A stretch of 64,000 bases of DNA from Allobacillus halotolerans. Its GTDB lineage: Bacteria > Bacillota > Bacilli > Bacillales > Alkalibacillaceae. Position numbers and translations under genes: made by a program. The first letter of the stretch is position 1. Each line of letters starts with the position of its first letter. The stretch is from positions 23,432 through 87,431 of the forward strand of contig NZ_JAHLZF010000013.1 of the NCBI RefSeq assembly GCF_018967645.1. Reading direction: 5' to 3'. Shown one piece after another: positions 45,133 to 55,630 of the stretch. Under the pieces are notes generated by a model. It saw only the letters and a list, made by a program, of their open reading frames with translations, was not told where the DNA came from and made no database searches.

Positions 45133-45839
45133 AGTTGGATATTTCAATCTCTTCTTGCAGTAGGGAAGAATCAAATGTAGGTTCTTTTACTACTGTTAGT
45201 CTCCACATCAAAAGTATGCTAATGAATCCCATGACAGAAATCATAGACGTCATGACAATAGCAGGGAGCCATGTGCTGATGATTAACAAGATGCCAGCTG
45301 TACTCACGCCCAAAATCGCAGCAATATTATAGATGGCCATATAGGAGCTTCGTTTATTATCTGGAATACTATTTGCGAGCATCGTTTGAATGATCGGCGC
45401 ATACATAATTTCGCCAACGGAGGCAATCAACATCGCTCCTAAAACGACCCATGGAATTGTTTGATAACTGATGATTACATAGCCAATAAAAAAAGAGTGC
45501 TAATCCAGTCATTAATACGAATTTCTCATGATAATGGCTGACCATCCAAGCGATCACTAGCGTGCATGAAACCACGATCAGAGTATTGACCGTTTTCAGC
45601 ATCCCAATTAAATTAACACCGTCTACTTCAAAAGAAAAGTAGGGTAGAAGTGGTGTGGGATCACTGATTTCATTGTCCATTCGTACTCCAATATAGTTGG
45701 TCAGTTGTTCCTCGACAGATACAAGTGAAAAACCAGCAATCGTCAAAATTAAAAAGAAACGGTTTGATACGACAGTTCGAAATGCTTTTGTCAGATGTCC
45801 GGACGGCTTTTGTTTGGTTATTGAAACTGTGTCGACCAT
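45110..45839 (-). pseudogene. Truncated and frameshifted MFS transporter
   Basis: The first frame (45839 downward) begins in the central loop of an MFS protein (TKQKPSGHLTKAFRTVVSNRFFLILTIAGFSLVSVEEQL) and reads to GLALFF near 45495. The rest (GEIMYAPIIQTMLANSIPDNKRSSYM and so on, to 45110) is in another frame. The A-rich stretch near 45490 is the likely frameshift site. The N-terminal six helices are absent, and the terminator of the helicase gene lies directly upstream, so insertion of that gene probably removed them. Confidence 0.85.
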
Positions 45840-45871
45840 TATCTCAGGCTACAATATTAGTAATGTAAAAA

Positions 45872-45908
45872 TCAACACCAGAATGATTGACTTTCATTCT
45901 GGTGTTGA
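45872..45908 (-). terminator. Terminator of the helicase-nuclease gene
   Basis: CAACACCAGAATGA pairs with TCATTCTGGTGTTG around a short loop, with T-rich sequence on the minus-strand exit side. Confidence 0.85.
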
Positions 45909-45915
45909 TAAAAAT

Positions 45916-48900
45916 TTATTTTAATTTTGTAGGAGCTTGTGATTTAGAGAGTGTTTTGATAGTTTGGTCAATCCGTTCAATTTCTGCTTGTGGATCATTC
46001 CACCAGTTTCTGCTCCAAATTCTTTCTATTGTCCAACCTTTCGATTCCAAGTATCTTTGTCGATAAATATCTCGCTCTCTTGCAGATGGAGCACTGTGAT
46101 ACATTGCACCATCACATTCAATTCCTAATACGTATTTACTTGAGTCATTGGGATCAACTACTGCCAAGTCGATTCGATAACCAGACATACCAATTTGTGT
46201 ATTAACTTGATAACCTATGTTTCTTAGTTGATCATAAACTTGCTCTTCAAATGGTGAATCAAAATGTAGAGCAGTTTGCTGAGTCTTTGTATTTGTTTCT
46301 GTATTAATTTCTGAAATGACATATTCAATTTTTTCTTTATTCAGGTTGGAGACTTCATAAGCATATTTTAAATAATGCTTCAATAATTTTGGTCCTAAGT
46401 TTTTGGTATTGGTTACATCTAACTCATTTGGATTTATACTTGAAACGATGTGTATAGCTTCCTTGGCTCGAGTGACAGCAACATTCAGCCGATTTTCGCC
46501 GCCTTGTTGTCCTAGCGTTCCAAAGCGATTATACACTCGACCCTCAGCATTTTTTGCATAAGCAATTGAAAAAATGATAATATCTCGCTCATCACCTTGA
46601 ACGTTTTCAATGTTTTTTACAAAAATTCGCTCATCCAAATCTCGACTCATCACCTCTTCGTAAATAACGCCAAATTCAGGATCATCTTCTGCATACTTAT
46701 CAATTACATCCTCAATCGCTTCTTGTTGTTTCGCATTGAATGTGATGATTCCAATAGTTTTCTTATGGTCCTGAATTAATAGTTGTTTTAAAAGCTTTAC
46801 AACATCTTCAGCTTCCACTGTATTTCTTTGATTAATCCAACGCCCGTCCGATGAATGCCACTGTATCGCAGCAGGATTCTGTAAGTGGTTCACATTTGGC
46901 GCGATTTGCATTGAGCCGTTGTAAAATGCGTGATTAGAGAAGTTAATTAGCTCTTCTGATTTAGAACGATAATGCCACTCTAACATTTGGTTTGGCAGAA
47001 TCCGTTTCGCTAAGTTTAATAGACTCTCTGATTCTTCAAATTCATCCAACTCATCTTCATCCAGTTCATCATCAATATCAACAGTGCTCTTAAATAAGTT
47101 AGTTGGAGGAAGTTGTTGTTCATCACCTGCTACAACGACTTTGTGGCCTCTATATATTGCCGGGATTCCATTTTCAACGGTACATTGGGAAGCTTCATCA
47201 AAAATTACCAGATCAAAGAGGTTTTCTTCCAATGGAAAAATAGCTGATGAGACTTCAGGTGATACAAGCCAAACAGGCATGATATCGAGTAGTCCATCTA
47301 AAGAAAACTCATTGACAAATTTTCTGACTTTCCATAGCTTTCTTTTCTTGTTTGTTTGATGACTCATATCTTTAAATGCCTTAACGTTCTGCCTTCTAAC
47401 TTTCTCGATTTTTTGATTCAATTCATTTTGCAACAGTTTAATCGTAATATTTTTCTTTTCTTTTAAAAGAATTTCTAGTTTATTTTGAAGTTGCTGAAAG
47501 GAGCCATTGCCAATTTTAACTAACTCAGGGTGTTTAGCTTCGATTTCGTCAATCCAATGAATGTAAATCGATTGCTTCGTAATATCTACCCAAGCCTTTT
47601 GTAATGAATGTGCTTTGGGAACCTTTTCAATCAGCGCATTAATAATAAACTGAACGTGTTTTTCTCTGGATTGATAAAATTGATCCATTTCTCGCAGTTT
47701 ATCAAAGTATTCCTTGATATAATCTAATCTCTTTTGAAAATCTATTAAAGGTATATCTCCTTTAGAGATTCTTTTTTCAAATCTTTTAATTGATTCATCT
47801 TGAAAATACTTACTCAAATTTTGCATTTCTTCAAGTAATTCACTGCTTCCCTGAGATAGTTCATATAAAAAAGATAAATTTTCTCTTAATTTTGGCCATT
47901 CTTTTGAGTTTAAACCTCTAAATTTATCTCCATCTAACAAATCTTCAATAATTGTCTTTCCAGTGAAGCTTGTCCATAACCAAAGTCTTAGCTTTTGAAG
48001 CGTTCTTTGTTCATTTGTATTTAAATCATCATAGATTTTTTCAACTTTCTTATCAATGCTCAGGCTATACGCTGGAGTTATTTCTTCGTCTTCAAAGTGA
48101 TCTAAATAATTGGTAATTTCTTTAGAGTGATCGATTGATTTCTGGAGAGTTTCAATTAAGGCCATTCGGTCAGCTAAGGTTGTTTCGTGAAAAGGCTTTC
48201 TATCACTGACGGGATTATTATTGCCATCGAATGTTTCAAAATAATTGGCATAAGTTGCTACACTAGCTAAGATGTCGTCAATATTGCTCTTGTTGATGGA
48301 TTTTAGAATGCTTTTCACATCGATGATTGTTTCTTGATCTTTATATGGTTTGCTAAATCCGTAAAGATCGTACGCTCGATAGCCGTGTTCCTGAGGTGTG
48401 AAAATTGCCTTAGTCACCTGATTCATTTCATCTTCTGTTCGAATAATTTGATCAGATAGACTTTCATGTTCATAATAAATGTCTTCTAACTGATTACTTT
48501 GATTCAAGTTGCTGTTGATCTTGCTGTATAAGCTTTTTCGATCATTTTTTTCATCATGTAACAGGGCCACATGGTTGGATAATTGTAATGAATCCAATCT
48601 TTCATAGACTACATCCAAGGCAGCCCGCTTTTGTGTGACAAGCATTACCCTTTCGCCTTTGGCCATTGCATTAGCAATCATATTAACTATGACCTGTGAT
48701 TTTCCCGTGCCAGGGGGTCCATGAACGACCAATCCATCTTGTTCCTCCAAGATATCGATAATTTTCTCTTGGGATGCGTCGGTATCCAATACCAAAAACT
48801 TTAATTTTTCATGATTAACCCGTTCTATAAAAGGTTTATCGCTGGGTAGTTGGTCTGAGTTGAAATCTGTAGTCATCGCCTGTAAATTTAAAAAATCACT

Positions 48901-49674
48901 GACTTTTCCAAGGTCCTGATCTTCCTCAACCAAATCAATAAATTCATTGTAATCTTTTAATATTGCTGAATCTCCTTGAGGGAAATGACCTATGACTGCT
49001 TGGTTATTAAGACGGAAACTATTTCGATTGAATACTGGAATCTCATCTCGTTTATAATCTTCAATCTGCTCCAAATATTCTGTACGATTATCCGATATAT
49101 TGAAATGATACCCCTGTAAAAATTCTAGTATTCCCTCAGGGTTATCTTCTTGAGCTAGTTCTTCCACTTGATCAAAAAAATCATCTGGAAAATAAATTTC
49201 ATTAAGTTTTTGAAAAGCCAAGAAGAACGTTCTATTTACCTGTGGTTGTTGATCGTTAACAGGTAAGGCATCCCATTGAATATCTGCCTTTTTGACTCGC
49301 TTTAATTCAACAGGGTATAGAAAGAGTGGAGCTCTTATATAGGTTCCATCTGCCAAACATCCTTCGATGAAAGGGTAGCCCAAGTACAATTCATATAATC
49401 CAGTTTCTTCTTCAATTGATTTAATATTACGATACAGACTAGTTAGTTTTTTGGATTGTTGCATCGATACATCATCACTTGAACGAGCTGTGACGATTGT
49501 CTGACCTTGGTTAGAACGTAATTTTTCTAAAATTTCTAGTGGGTCTTGAGCATTTTTATGTAATTCGGACAAGTCAAACGTCCACTTATTATATTTTTTT
49601 AACAGACGGATCGAACGGTTGCTTTTACTGATATTATTTAATTTGTCACGTAATGAGACTAACTTTTTCTTCAC
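45916..49674 (-). CDS. DUF4011-helicase-nuclease defence protein (Hhe-like)
   Basis: A 1252-aa protein. GTG 49674 is chosen because AGGGTGG lies just upstream. The N-terminal part contains ELYLGYPFIEG and IRAPLFLYPVEL, as in DUF4011. The superfamily 1 helicase follows with Walker A HGPPGTGKSQ near residue 318, Walker B VIFDEASQ near 828, GDEQQLPPTNLF, and NVQGDERDIIIFS. The C-terminus (about 1138-1240) is a Vsr/MTES_1575-type endonuclease: YRIDLAVVDP...GIECDGAMYH...RQRYLESKGW. The order DUF4011-helicase-Vsr is that of the Hhe antiphage protein. It diverges from the type I RM operon across 214 bases. Confidence 0.87.
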   Translation of the reverse strand: MKKKLVSLRDKLNNISKSNRSIRLLKKYNKWTFDLSELHKNAQDPLEILEKLRSNQGQTIVTARSSDDVSMQQSKKLTSLYRNIKSIEEETGLYELYLGYPFIEGCLADGTYIRAPLFLYPVELKRVKKADIQWDALPVNDQQPQVNRTFFLAFQKLNEIYFPDDFFDQVEELAQEDNPEGILEFLQGYHFNISDNRTEYLEQIEDYKRDEIPVFNRNSFRLNNQAVIGHFPQGDSAILKDYNEFIDLVEEDQDLGKVSDFLNLQAMTTDFNSDQLPSDKPFIERVNHEKLKFLVLDTDASQEKIIDILEEQDGLVVHGPPGTGKSQVIVNMIANAMAKGERVMLVTQKRAALDVVYERLDSLQLSNHVALLHDEKNDRKSLYSKINSNLNQSNQLEDIYYEHESLSDQIIRTEDEMNQVTKAIFTPQEHGYRAYDLYGFSKPYKDQETIIDVKSILKSINKSNIDDILASVATYANYFETFDGNNNPVSDRKPFHETTLADRMALIETLQKSIDHSKEITNYLDHFEDEEITPAYSLSIDKKVEKIYDDLNTNEQRTLQKLRLWLWTSFTGKTIIEDLLDGDKFRGLNSKEWPKLRENLSFLYELSQGSSELLEEMQNLSKYFQDESIKRFEKRISKGDIPLIDFQKRLDYIKEYFDKLREMDQFYQSREKHVQFIINALIEKVPKAHSLQKAWVDITKQSIYIHWIDEIEAKHPELVKIGNGSFQQLQNKLEILLKEKKNITIKLLQNELNQKIEKVRRQNVKAFKDMSHQTNKKRKLWKVRKFVNEFSLDGLLDIMPVWLVSPEVSSAIFPLEENLFDLVIFDEASQCTVENGIPAIYRGHKVVVAGDEQQLPPTNLFKSTVDIDDELDEDELDEFEESESLLNLAKRILPNQMLEWHYRSKSEELINFSNHAFYNGSMQIAPNVNHLQNPAAIQWHSSDGRWINQRNTVEAEDVVKLLKQLLIQDHKKTIGIITFNAKQQEAIEDVIDKYAEDDPEFGVIYEEVMSRDLDERIFVKNIENVQGDERDIIIFSIAYAKNAEGRVYNRFGTLGQQGGENRLNVAVTRAKEAIHIVSSINPNELDVTNTKNLGPKLLKHYLKYAYEVSNLNKEKIEYVISEINTETNTKTQQTALHFDSPFEEQVYDQLRNIGYQVNTQIGMSGYRIDLAVVDPNDSSKYVLGIECDGAMYHSAPSARERDIYRQRYLESKGWTIERIWSRNWWNDPQAEIERIDQTIKTLSKSQAPTKLK

Positions 49675-49888
49675 ATAAACCACCCTTAAGAAGAACATTA
49701 ATTACCAAATATTATACATGAAATAGAACTACAAAAAAATACAATTGCTGAGCAAGTTTGACACCACTATCTATTTTATCAAGTAAATGTCTTAACCTAT
49801 AGGAAATGAAGTAATCGATTCTATCTAATATGTACAAATTTTGTTATATTTATATGTAAGTAGGGGTTAAATTTGAGGAGGAAATAGA

Positions 49889-51373
49889 ATGTCAAAACTG
49901 ACGTTACAACAATTAGAATCCCACCTATGGGAATCGGCTAACATATTAAGAGGATCGATTGATTCTTCAGATTATAAGAATTACATATTTGGATTGTTAT
50001 TTTTAAAGCGGTTGAGTGATGTTTTCGTAGAACGCGCGAAAATGATTGAACATGAAGAAGGCGACGACTACGCTTGGTACGATCGTGATGAACACCAATT
50101 CTTTGTACCCGAACGAGCGCGTTGGGAGCATATTCAGGTGCAAACACACGACATCGGTAACACAATTAATAAAGCGTTTGAAGCATTAGAAGAAGAGAAC
50201 CCTTCTTTGGACGGTGTCTTAGCTAGTATAGATTTTAATGATAAAGACAAATTACCTGATAAATTATTGATGCAATTGATTCAGCACTTTTCTTCCATTG
50301 ATTTAAGTAATGGGAACTTGTCTGAACCTGATATGCTAGGACGAGCATATGAGTACTTGATTAAACAGTTTGCGGATGATGCAGGTAAAAAAGGTGGCGA
50401 ATTCTATACACCTTCTAAAGTTGTTGAATTAATTGTTAATCTAATTAAACCTGAGGAAGGTATGCGAGTGTGCGATCCAACGGTTGGCTCTGGCGGTATG
50501 TTAGTTCAATCCGTAGATTACATAAAATCGCAAGGTGGAAATCCTAGAAACCTTACGCTGCATGGCCAAGAGCGTAACCTAGGTACTTGGTCAATTTGTA
50601 AGATGAACTTACTTTTACATGGGCTAAGTGACCACCAAATTGAACGTGGAGATACGATTCGTGAGCCAAAACTTTTAGGTGATGATAAAGAGTTATTGCT
50701 ATATGACCGGGTCATTGCCAATCCACCTTTTTCATTGAAAAATTGGGGACGTGAAGAAGCAGAAGCTGATGAATACGGGCGTTTTCGTTTTGGTATTCCG
50801 CCTAAAAACGCCGGGGATTATGCATTTGTTCAACATATGGTTTCTACCCTGAATCATCAAGGAAAAGCTGGAGTCGTTATGCCGCATGGTGTGCTATTTC
50901 GAGGCGGAGCAGAAGGTAAAATACGAGAAGGTCTACTGAAAGAGGATCTAGTAGAAGCGATTATTGGTCTACCTTCTAATTTATTCTATGGTACAGGTAT
51001 TCCTGCTTGTATCTTAGTGTTAAATCGTAAAAAAGCTGATGAACATAAAGATAAAGTATTTATCTTAGACGGTTCAAAAGATTACCAAGAAGGAAAAAAT
51101 CAAAACGTATTAAGAGATGAAGATATAGAAAAAATCGTCCAAGCCTATAATCAATGGGAAGACCAGGAGAAATATTGTCGAGTAGTTGACTTAGAAGAAA
51201 TTGAAGAAAATGACTACAACCTAAACATCGCCCGATACATTGATACAACTGAAGAGGAAGAAGAGATTGACGTTCAAGCAGCATTAAATGATTTGAAAAA
51301 GCTAGAGCAAGAACGTGATAAGATAGAGAGTAAGATGTATGGGTATTTGAAGGAGTTGGGTTTTAATGAGTGA
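49889..51373 (+). CDS. hsdM: Type I restriction-modification methyltransferase HsdM
   Basis: A 494-aa adenine-N6 methyltransferase. SAM motif I is DPTVGSGGM near residue 197 and catalytic motif IV is NPPFSLKNW near 277. The N-terminal HsdM helical domain (LESHLWESANILRGSIDSSDYKNYIFGLLFLKRLSD) is complete. AGGAGGAAA precedes the ATG. The stop overlaps hsdS by eight bases. Confidence 0.95.
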   Translation: MSKLTLQQLESHLWESANILRGSIDSSDYKNYIFGLLFLKRLSDVFVERAKMIEHEEGDDYAWYDRDEHQFFVPERARWEHIQVQTHDIGNTINKAFEALEEENPSLDGVLASIDFNDKDKLPDKLLMQLIQHFSSIDLSNGNLSEPDMLGRAYEYLIKQFADDAGKKGGEFYTPSKVVELIVNLIKPEEGMRVCDPTVGSGGMLVQSVDYIKSQGGNPRNLTLHGQERNLGTWSICKMNLLLHGLSDHQIERGDTIREPKLLGDDKELLLYDRVIANPPFSLKNWGREEAEADEYGRFRFGIPPKNAGDYAFVQHMVSTLNHQGKAGVVMPHGVLFRGGAEGKIREGLLKEDLVEAIIGLPSNLFYGTGIPACILVLNRKKADEHKDKVFILDGSKDYQEGKNQNVLRDEDIEKIVQAYNQWEDQEKYCRVVDLEEIEENDYNLNIARYIDTTEEEEEIDVQAALNDLKKLEQERDKIESKMYGYLKELGFNE

Positions 51374-52646
51374 TTTGTTTCCGAATAATTGGCAAGTTAG
51401 TAATTTGAATGACTTGGGTCAAAGTTATTCAGGCTTAAAAAGCAAATCGAAAAAAGATTTTGAAGAAAATGGTAATGCATCATTTGTAACTTATAGAAAT
51501 ATTAATAGAAACTACTTTGTAGATAAATTAGATTTAGCGCCAGTCCACGTTCAGTCAACTGAAAACCAAAATGTTGTAAAAAAAGGTGATGTTTTATTTA
51601 CCGGCTCATCAGAGACTCCTGACGAAGTAGCAATTAGTAGTGTTATGGCTATTGAAATTGATAATTTGTACTTAAACAGCTTTTGCTTTGGTTACAGGTT
51701 TAATGATGTTAGTACAACATTACCAGATTTTTATGCGTATTATTTTAGAGGGGATAACTTCCGAAAAACTGTACTTCCTTTAGCGCAGGGTTCAACAAGA
51801 TATAATATTTCAAAGAATGAATTACTCAAAGTTGAAGTTCCAATACCGTCTAAAACAGAACAAATAAAAATCGCAGCAATCCTCTCCTCCGTCGATGAAG
51901 CGATTGAAAAAACAGAACAAATCATCGAACAAACAGAAACGGTGAAAAAGGGACTGCTTAAGCAGTTGTTGACTAAGGGACTGAATCATAAAAAATTTAA
52001 AGATTCTCCTATTGGATCAATACCGAATGAATGGAGTACCACACAACTAAAGAATATTAGCTTCAAAATCACGGATGGTACGCATAAGACACCAAAATAT
52101 ACTGAATCAGGCATACCATTCTTAAGAGTTACAGATCTAAAAAACCAAAAAATTGATTTTAAAAATACTAAATATATTTCAGAAGAAGAACATAAAGAGT
52201 TAACTAAAAGATGTTATCCCGAAAAAGGCGATATTTTACTATCTAAAAATGGGACTATTGGTTTGACGAAGGTAATTGATTGGGATCAGGAATTTAGTAT
52301 TTTCGTTAGTTTAGCATTAATAAAATTAAAACAGGATATTGTGTTGCCTAAGTTTATAGAATACTTTTTACAATCAGAAGTAGTTTGGCAACAATTACGC
52401 AGAAGGTCAAAACAGGGAACTGTAACCAATTTGCACTTAGTTGAAATCAAAGAACTCATTTGTGGAGTTCCTTCAATAGATGAGCAAGAGAAAATAATCA
52501 ATAAAGTGAATAGTATAGAACGAAAAATTGAAAATGAGAAAGACAAATTAATAAAGCTTAAGGATCTAAAAAAAGGCCTTATGCAACAACTTCTAACAGG
52601 AAAAGTCCGAGTACCATTTGATGAGAAGGAGGAAGTTCCATCATGA
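51366..52646 (+). CDS. hsdS: Type I specificity subunit HsdS
   Basis: A 426-aa specificity protein with two target-recognition domains (about residues 1-165 and 215-380). Each is followed by a similar coiled-coil spacer (IAAILSSVDEAIEKTEQII...KKGLLKQLL and IERKIENEKDKLIKLKDLKKGLMQQLL). It therefore recognises a bipartite site. The recognition sequence cannot be read from the protein. Base composition of the domains is AT-rich relative to hsdR, as expected for exchangeable modules. Confidence 0.93.
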   Translation: MSDLFPNNWQVSNLNDLGQSYSGLKSKSKKDFEENGNASFVTYRNINRNYFVDKLDLAPVHVQSTENQNVVKKGDVLFTGSSETPDEVAISSVMAIEIDNLYLNSFCFGYRFNDVSTTLPDFYAYYFRGDNFRKTVLPLAQGSTRYNISKNELLKVEVPIPSKTEQIKIAAILSSVDEAIEKTEQIIEQTETVKKGLLKQLLTKGLNHKKFKDSPIGSIPNEWSTTQLKNISFKITDGTHKTPKYTESGIPFLRVTDLKNQKIDFKNTKYISEEEHKELTKRCYPEKGDILLSKNGTIGLTKVIDWDQEFSIFVSLALIKLKQDIVLPKFIEYFLQSEVVWQQLRRRSKQGTVTNLHLVEIKELICGVPSIDEQEKIINKVNSIERKIENEKDKLIKLKDLKKGLMQQLLTGKVRVPFDEKEEVPS

Positions 52647-55579
52647 GTGAAGTCCAAGCTTGGAACGAAGAGACGTTAGTTGAAAATCGAATGATTGATC
52701 AACTGAAGAAGCTTGGCTACACGTATGTCAATGGAGCGACTCTTGATCTTGAACGGACGTCGCAAAATGAAGTTGTGCTTAAAGAGCGTTTAATAAATTC
52801 TGTTAAGAGACTTAATCCATGGATTAGCGAAAACAACTTAAATAAGGTTGTTCGCAAAATTACACACATGGAAGCTACTAGTTTGATGGAAGCTAATCAA
52901 GAATTCCATGAAATCCTGATCAATAAGTTATCTGTTCAACAAGATTTAGGAAGCGGAAGGAAGAGTCAGACGGTTCAGTTGATCGATTTTGATAACATCG
53001 ATGAAAATGAATTTATTATTACCCGTCAATTGAGCTATACGAATGCGAATGAAACGATTCGTCCGGATATTATGCTTTATGTCAATGGTCTTCCGTTAGT
53101 TGTGATTGAGTGTAAAAGTCCGACTCTCCCTCCAGATGAACAAATCGGCCAAGGGGTTAAGCAGCTGAAACGGTACCAAATCGTTAATGAAAATTTGTTT
53201 TATTACAATCAGTTTATGGTCTCAACGAGTAATGATCGAGCCAAGGTGGGAACGATTGGTGCCAGTGTCCAACATTATTCCACGTGGAGAGAACCTTACC
53301 CATTAACGGTTGATGAGATTGGTTCAAACGCCACACCTCAAGATGTTCTGACCCAAGGTATTTTGGACAGGGAGAGACTGTTTGATATCATTCTAAATTT
53401 CATCGTCTATGAACCGGAAGATGGTCGTGTGATTAAGAAAATGGCACGATATCAACAATATCGAGCGGTGAATAAAGCGGTAGAACGAATCTTAACGGGT
53501 GAACACCCACAAGCTCGAGGAGGGGTTGTTTGGGCAACACAAGGTTCAGGAAAATCTTTATCAATGGTCTTTTTATCGATGAAATTAAGGCGACTAAAAG
53601 AACTAGAGAATCCTACAATCGTCGTCGTAACTGACCGTCAAGATTTAGACCGTCAAATTACGAACACATTTAAACGTTGTGGTTTCCCGAATCCGAAACA
53701 AGCTGAGTCCGTTGAGGAGTTAAAAAGTCTTCTCCAACAAGGCCCTGGAACAACGGTGATGACCTTGGTTCAAAAGTTCCAAACGGATGAAGGGGAAGAG
53801 TATCCATTATTGACGGACTCAGAGAATGTGATTGTTTTGGTCGATGAGTCGCACCGTTCCCAATATAGTTCACTGGCGATGAACATGCGGACAGGGTTAC
53901 CGAATGCGACGTACATTGGTTTTACTGGAACACCAATCGATAAAGAAGATAAAAGTACCGTGCGAACATTTGGTACATACATCGATAAGTATCCAATCGA
54001 AAAAGCCGTTGAAGATGGGGCAACAGTACCTATTTTTTATGAAGCTCGGTTGATTGACTTGCATGTGCAAGGTGAGACGATCGATGAGTTGTTTGATCGC
54101 TTTTTCCGTAATTACTCGGATGAAGATCGAGAACGGATTAAACAGAAGTATGTGACCGAAGAAGCGTTGACTTCATCACCGAAGCGGATAAGAGAAGTCG
54201 TTTTAGATATTGTCGAACACTACGAGGAGCATATTGAACCGAATGGATTTAAAGCACAAATCGTTACAGTTTCCCGTGAGGCGGCTGTTGCATATAAAGA
54301 GCTGCTGGATGAATTAAGTGATTATGAATCGGCCGTGATTATCTCCAGTGGTCATAATGACTCCGAGCGAATGAAACAATATGGACTTTCTCAAACAGAA
54401 GAGAAAGAAGTTATTCAGCGATTCAAAAAGCCATTACATGAGGACCCGCTCGCTTTCTTAATTGTGTGTGATAAATTGCTGACAGGATTTGATGCTCCTG
54501 TGGAACAAGTCATGTATTTGGACAAGCCGCTAAAAGAACATAATCTCTTACAGGCAATTGCGAGAACGAACAGAACCTATGATAAAAAGTCTTATGGTTT
54601 AATTGTGGATTACTATGGTGTCTCTCGTTTCTTGGAAGAAGCTTTAGGAATCTTTCATGAAGAAGATATTAAGGGAGCGATGCATCATGTCGACGAAGAA
54701 ATCCCTAGATTAGAGAGCCGCCACCGAAAAGCAATGCGATTTTTTGATCACGTAGACAAAAAAGATTCTGATGCCTGTCTGAAAGTGCTTGAACCTGAAG
54801 ATATTCGGAATTCATTTGATATGGCATTTAAAAAGTTCTCGGAAAGTATGGATATGATCATGCCGAGTCCTAAAGCCCAGCCGTATTTAGAGGATTTAAA
54901 GTGGTTAGGGAAGATTCGAAAACTTGCGAAGTCACGATATCATATCGACGAAGGAATGGATATTTCCGACTGTGGGGGGAAGGTTCGTCAATTAATCGAA
55001 GAATATATTTACGCATCTGAGCCAGAGATTTTATTTGAGCCGGTTAATATTCTGACAAGCAGATTCGATGAAAAACTAGATGAGATTAAAACACCAGAGG
55101 CGAAAGCTGCCGAAATGGAACATGCTATCAAGCATGAGATTCGAATCAAGTTAGATGAGAACCCAGTGAAATATACTTCACTGAAAGAGCGATTGGAAGA
55201 ACTTATCGAGCAACGGAAATCACGCCAGCTAACGATTGAAGAATTGTTAGAAGAATATCAGGCAATCCGGCAAGAAATGATCAGCATGGAAGAAGAAAGC
55301 CAATCAATTGGACTTAAAGACCCACGACAGTTGCCATTCTATCAAACGTTGGAACATTATGTACCTGGGTCTGAACATGAAAGTATAAAAGACTTAACTG
55401 AAATCATCACTGAAATCATACAAGAAAATGCAGTTATAGATTGGACAGAAAAAGAAGATGTGAAGCGCGAAATGCGAAAGAAAGTCAAGCGACAACTACG
55501 CGCGAGCTCCATACCCAATCACATAGTTGAAAACGTCGCTAGAGAACTATTGGATTTAGGAGAAGTCCACTATAAATAA
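52643..55579 (+). CDS. hsdR: Type I restriction endonuclease HsdR
   Basis: A 978-aa motor and nuclease subunit. The PD-(D/E)xK nuclease shows RPDIMLYVNGLPLVVIECKSP near residues 145-165. The translocase follows with VWATQGSGKSLSM (Walker A), VLVDESHRSQ (motif II), FTGTPI and LLQAIARTNRTY (motif VI). A C-terminal helical region binds the methylase core. It overlaps hsdS by ATGA. The gene is intact. Confidence 0.95.
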   Translation: MSEVQAWNEETLVENRMIDQLKKLGYTYVNGATLDLERTSQNEVVLKERLINSVKRLNPWISENNLNKVVRKITHMEATSLMEANQEFHEILINKLSVQQDLGSGRKSQTVQLIDFDNIDENEFIITRQLSYTNANETIRPDIMLYVNGLPLVVIECKSPTLPPDEQIGQGVKQLKRYQIVNENLFYYNQFMVSTSNDRAKVGTIGASVQHYSTWREPYPLTVDEIGSNATPQDVLTQGILDRERLFDIILNFIVYEPEDGRVIKKMARYQQYRAVNKAVERILTGEHPQARGGVVWATQGSGKSLSMVFLSMKLRRLKELENPTIVVVTDRQDLDRQITNTFKRCGFPNPKQAESVEELKSLLQQGPGTTVMTLVQKFQTDEGEEYPLLTDSENVIVLVDESHRSQYSSLAMNMRTGLPNATYIGFTGTPIDKEDKSTVRTFGTYIDKYPIEKAVEDGATVPIFYEARLIDLHVQGETIDELFDRFFRNYSDEDRERIKQKYVTEEALTSSPKRIREVVLDIVEHYEEHIEPNGFKAQIVTVSREAAVAYKELLDELSDYESAVIISSGHNDSERMKQYGLSQTEEKEVIQRFKKPLHEDPLAFLIVCDKLLTGFDAPVEQVMYLDKPLKEHNLLQAIARTNRTYDKKSYGLIVDYYGVSRFLEEALGIFHEEDIKGAMHHVDEEIPRLESRHRKAMRFFDHVDKKDSDACLKVLEPEDIRNSFDMAFKKFSESMDMIMPSPKAQPYLEDLKWLGKIRKLAKSRYHIDEGMDISDCGGKVRQLIEEYIYASEPEILFEPVNILTSRFDEKLDEIKTPEAKAAEMEHAIKHEIRIKLDENPVKYTSLKERLEELIEQRKSRQLTIEELLEEYQAIRQEMISMEEESQSIGLKDPRQLPFYQTLEHYVPGSEHESIKDLTEIITEIIQENAVIDWTEKEDVKREMRKKVKRQLRASSIPNHIVENVARELLDLGEVHYK

Positions 55580-55594
55580 CTTTATGTATGAAGA

Positions 55595-55630
55595 AGAGAC
55601 ATGACTTAAACTGAGTAAGTCATGTCTCTA
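55595..55630. terminator. Bidirectional terminator at the RM operon end
   Basis: AGAGACATGACTTA pairs with TAAGTCATGTCTCT across a seven-base loop. The stop codon of the convergent metallopeptidase gene lies inside the stem. Confidence 0.8.
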
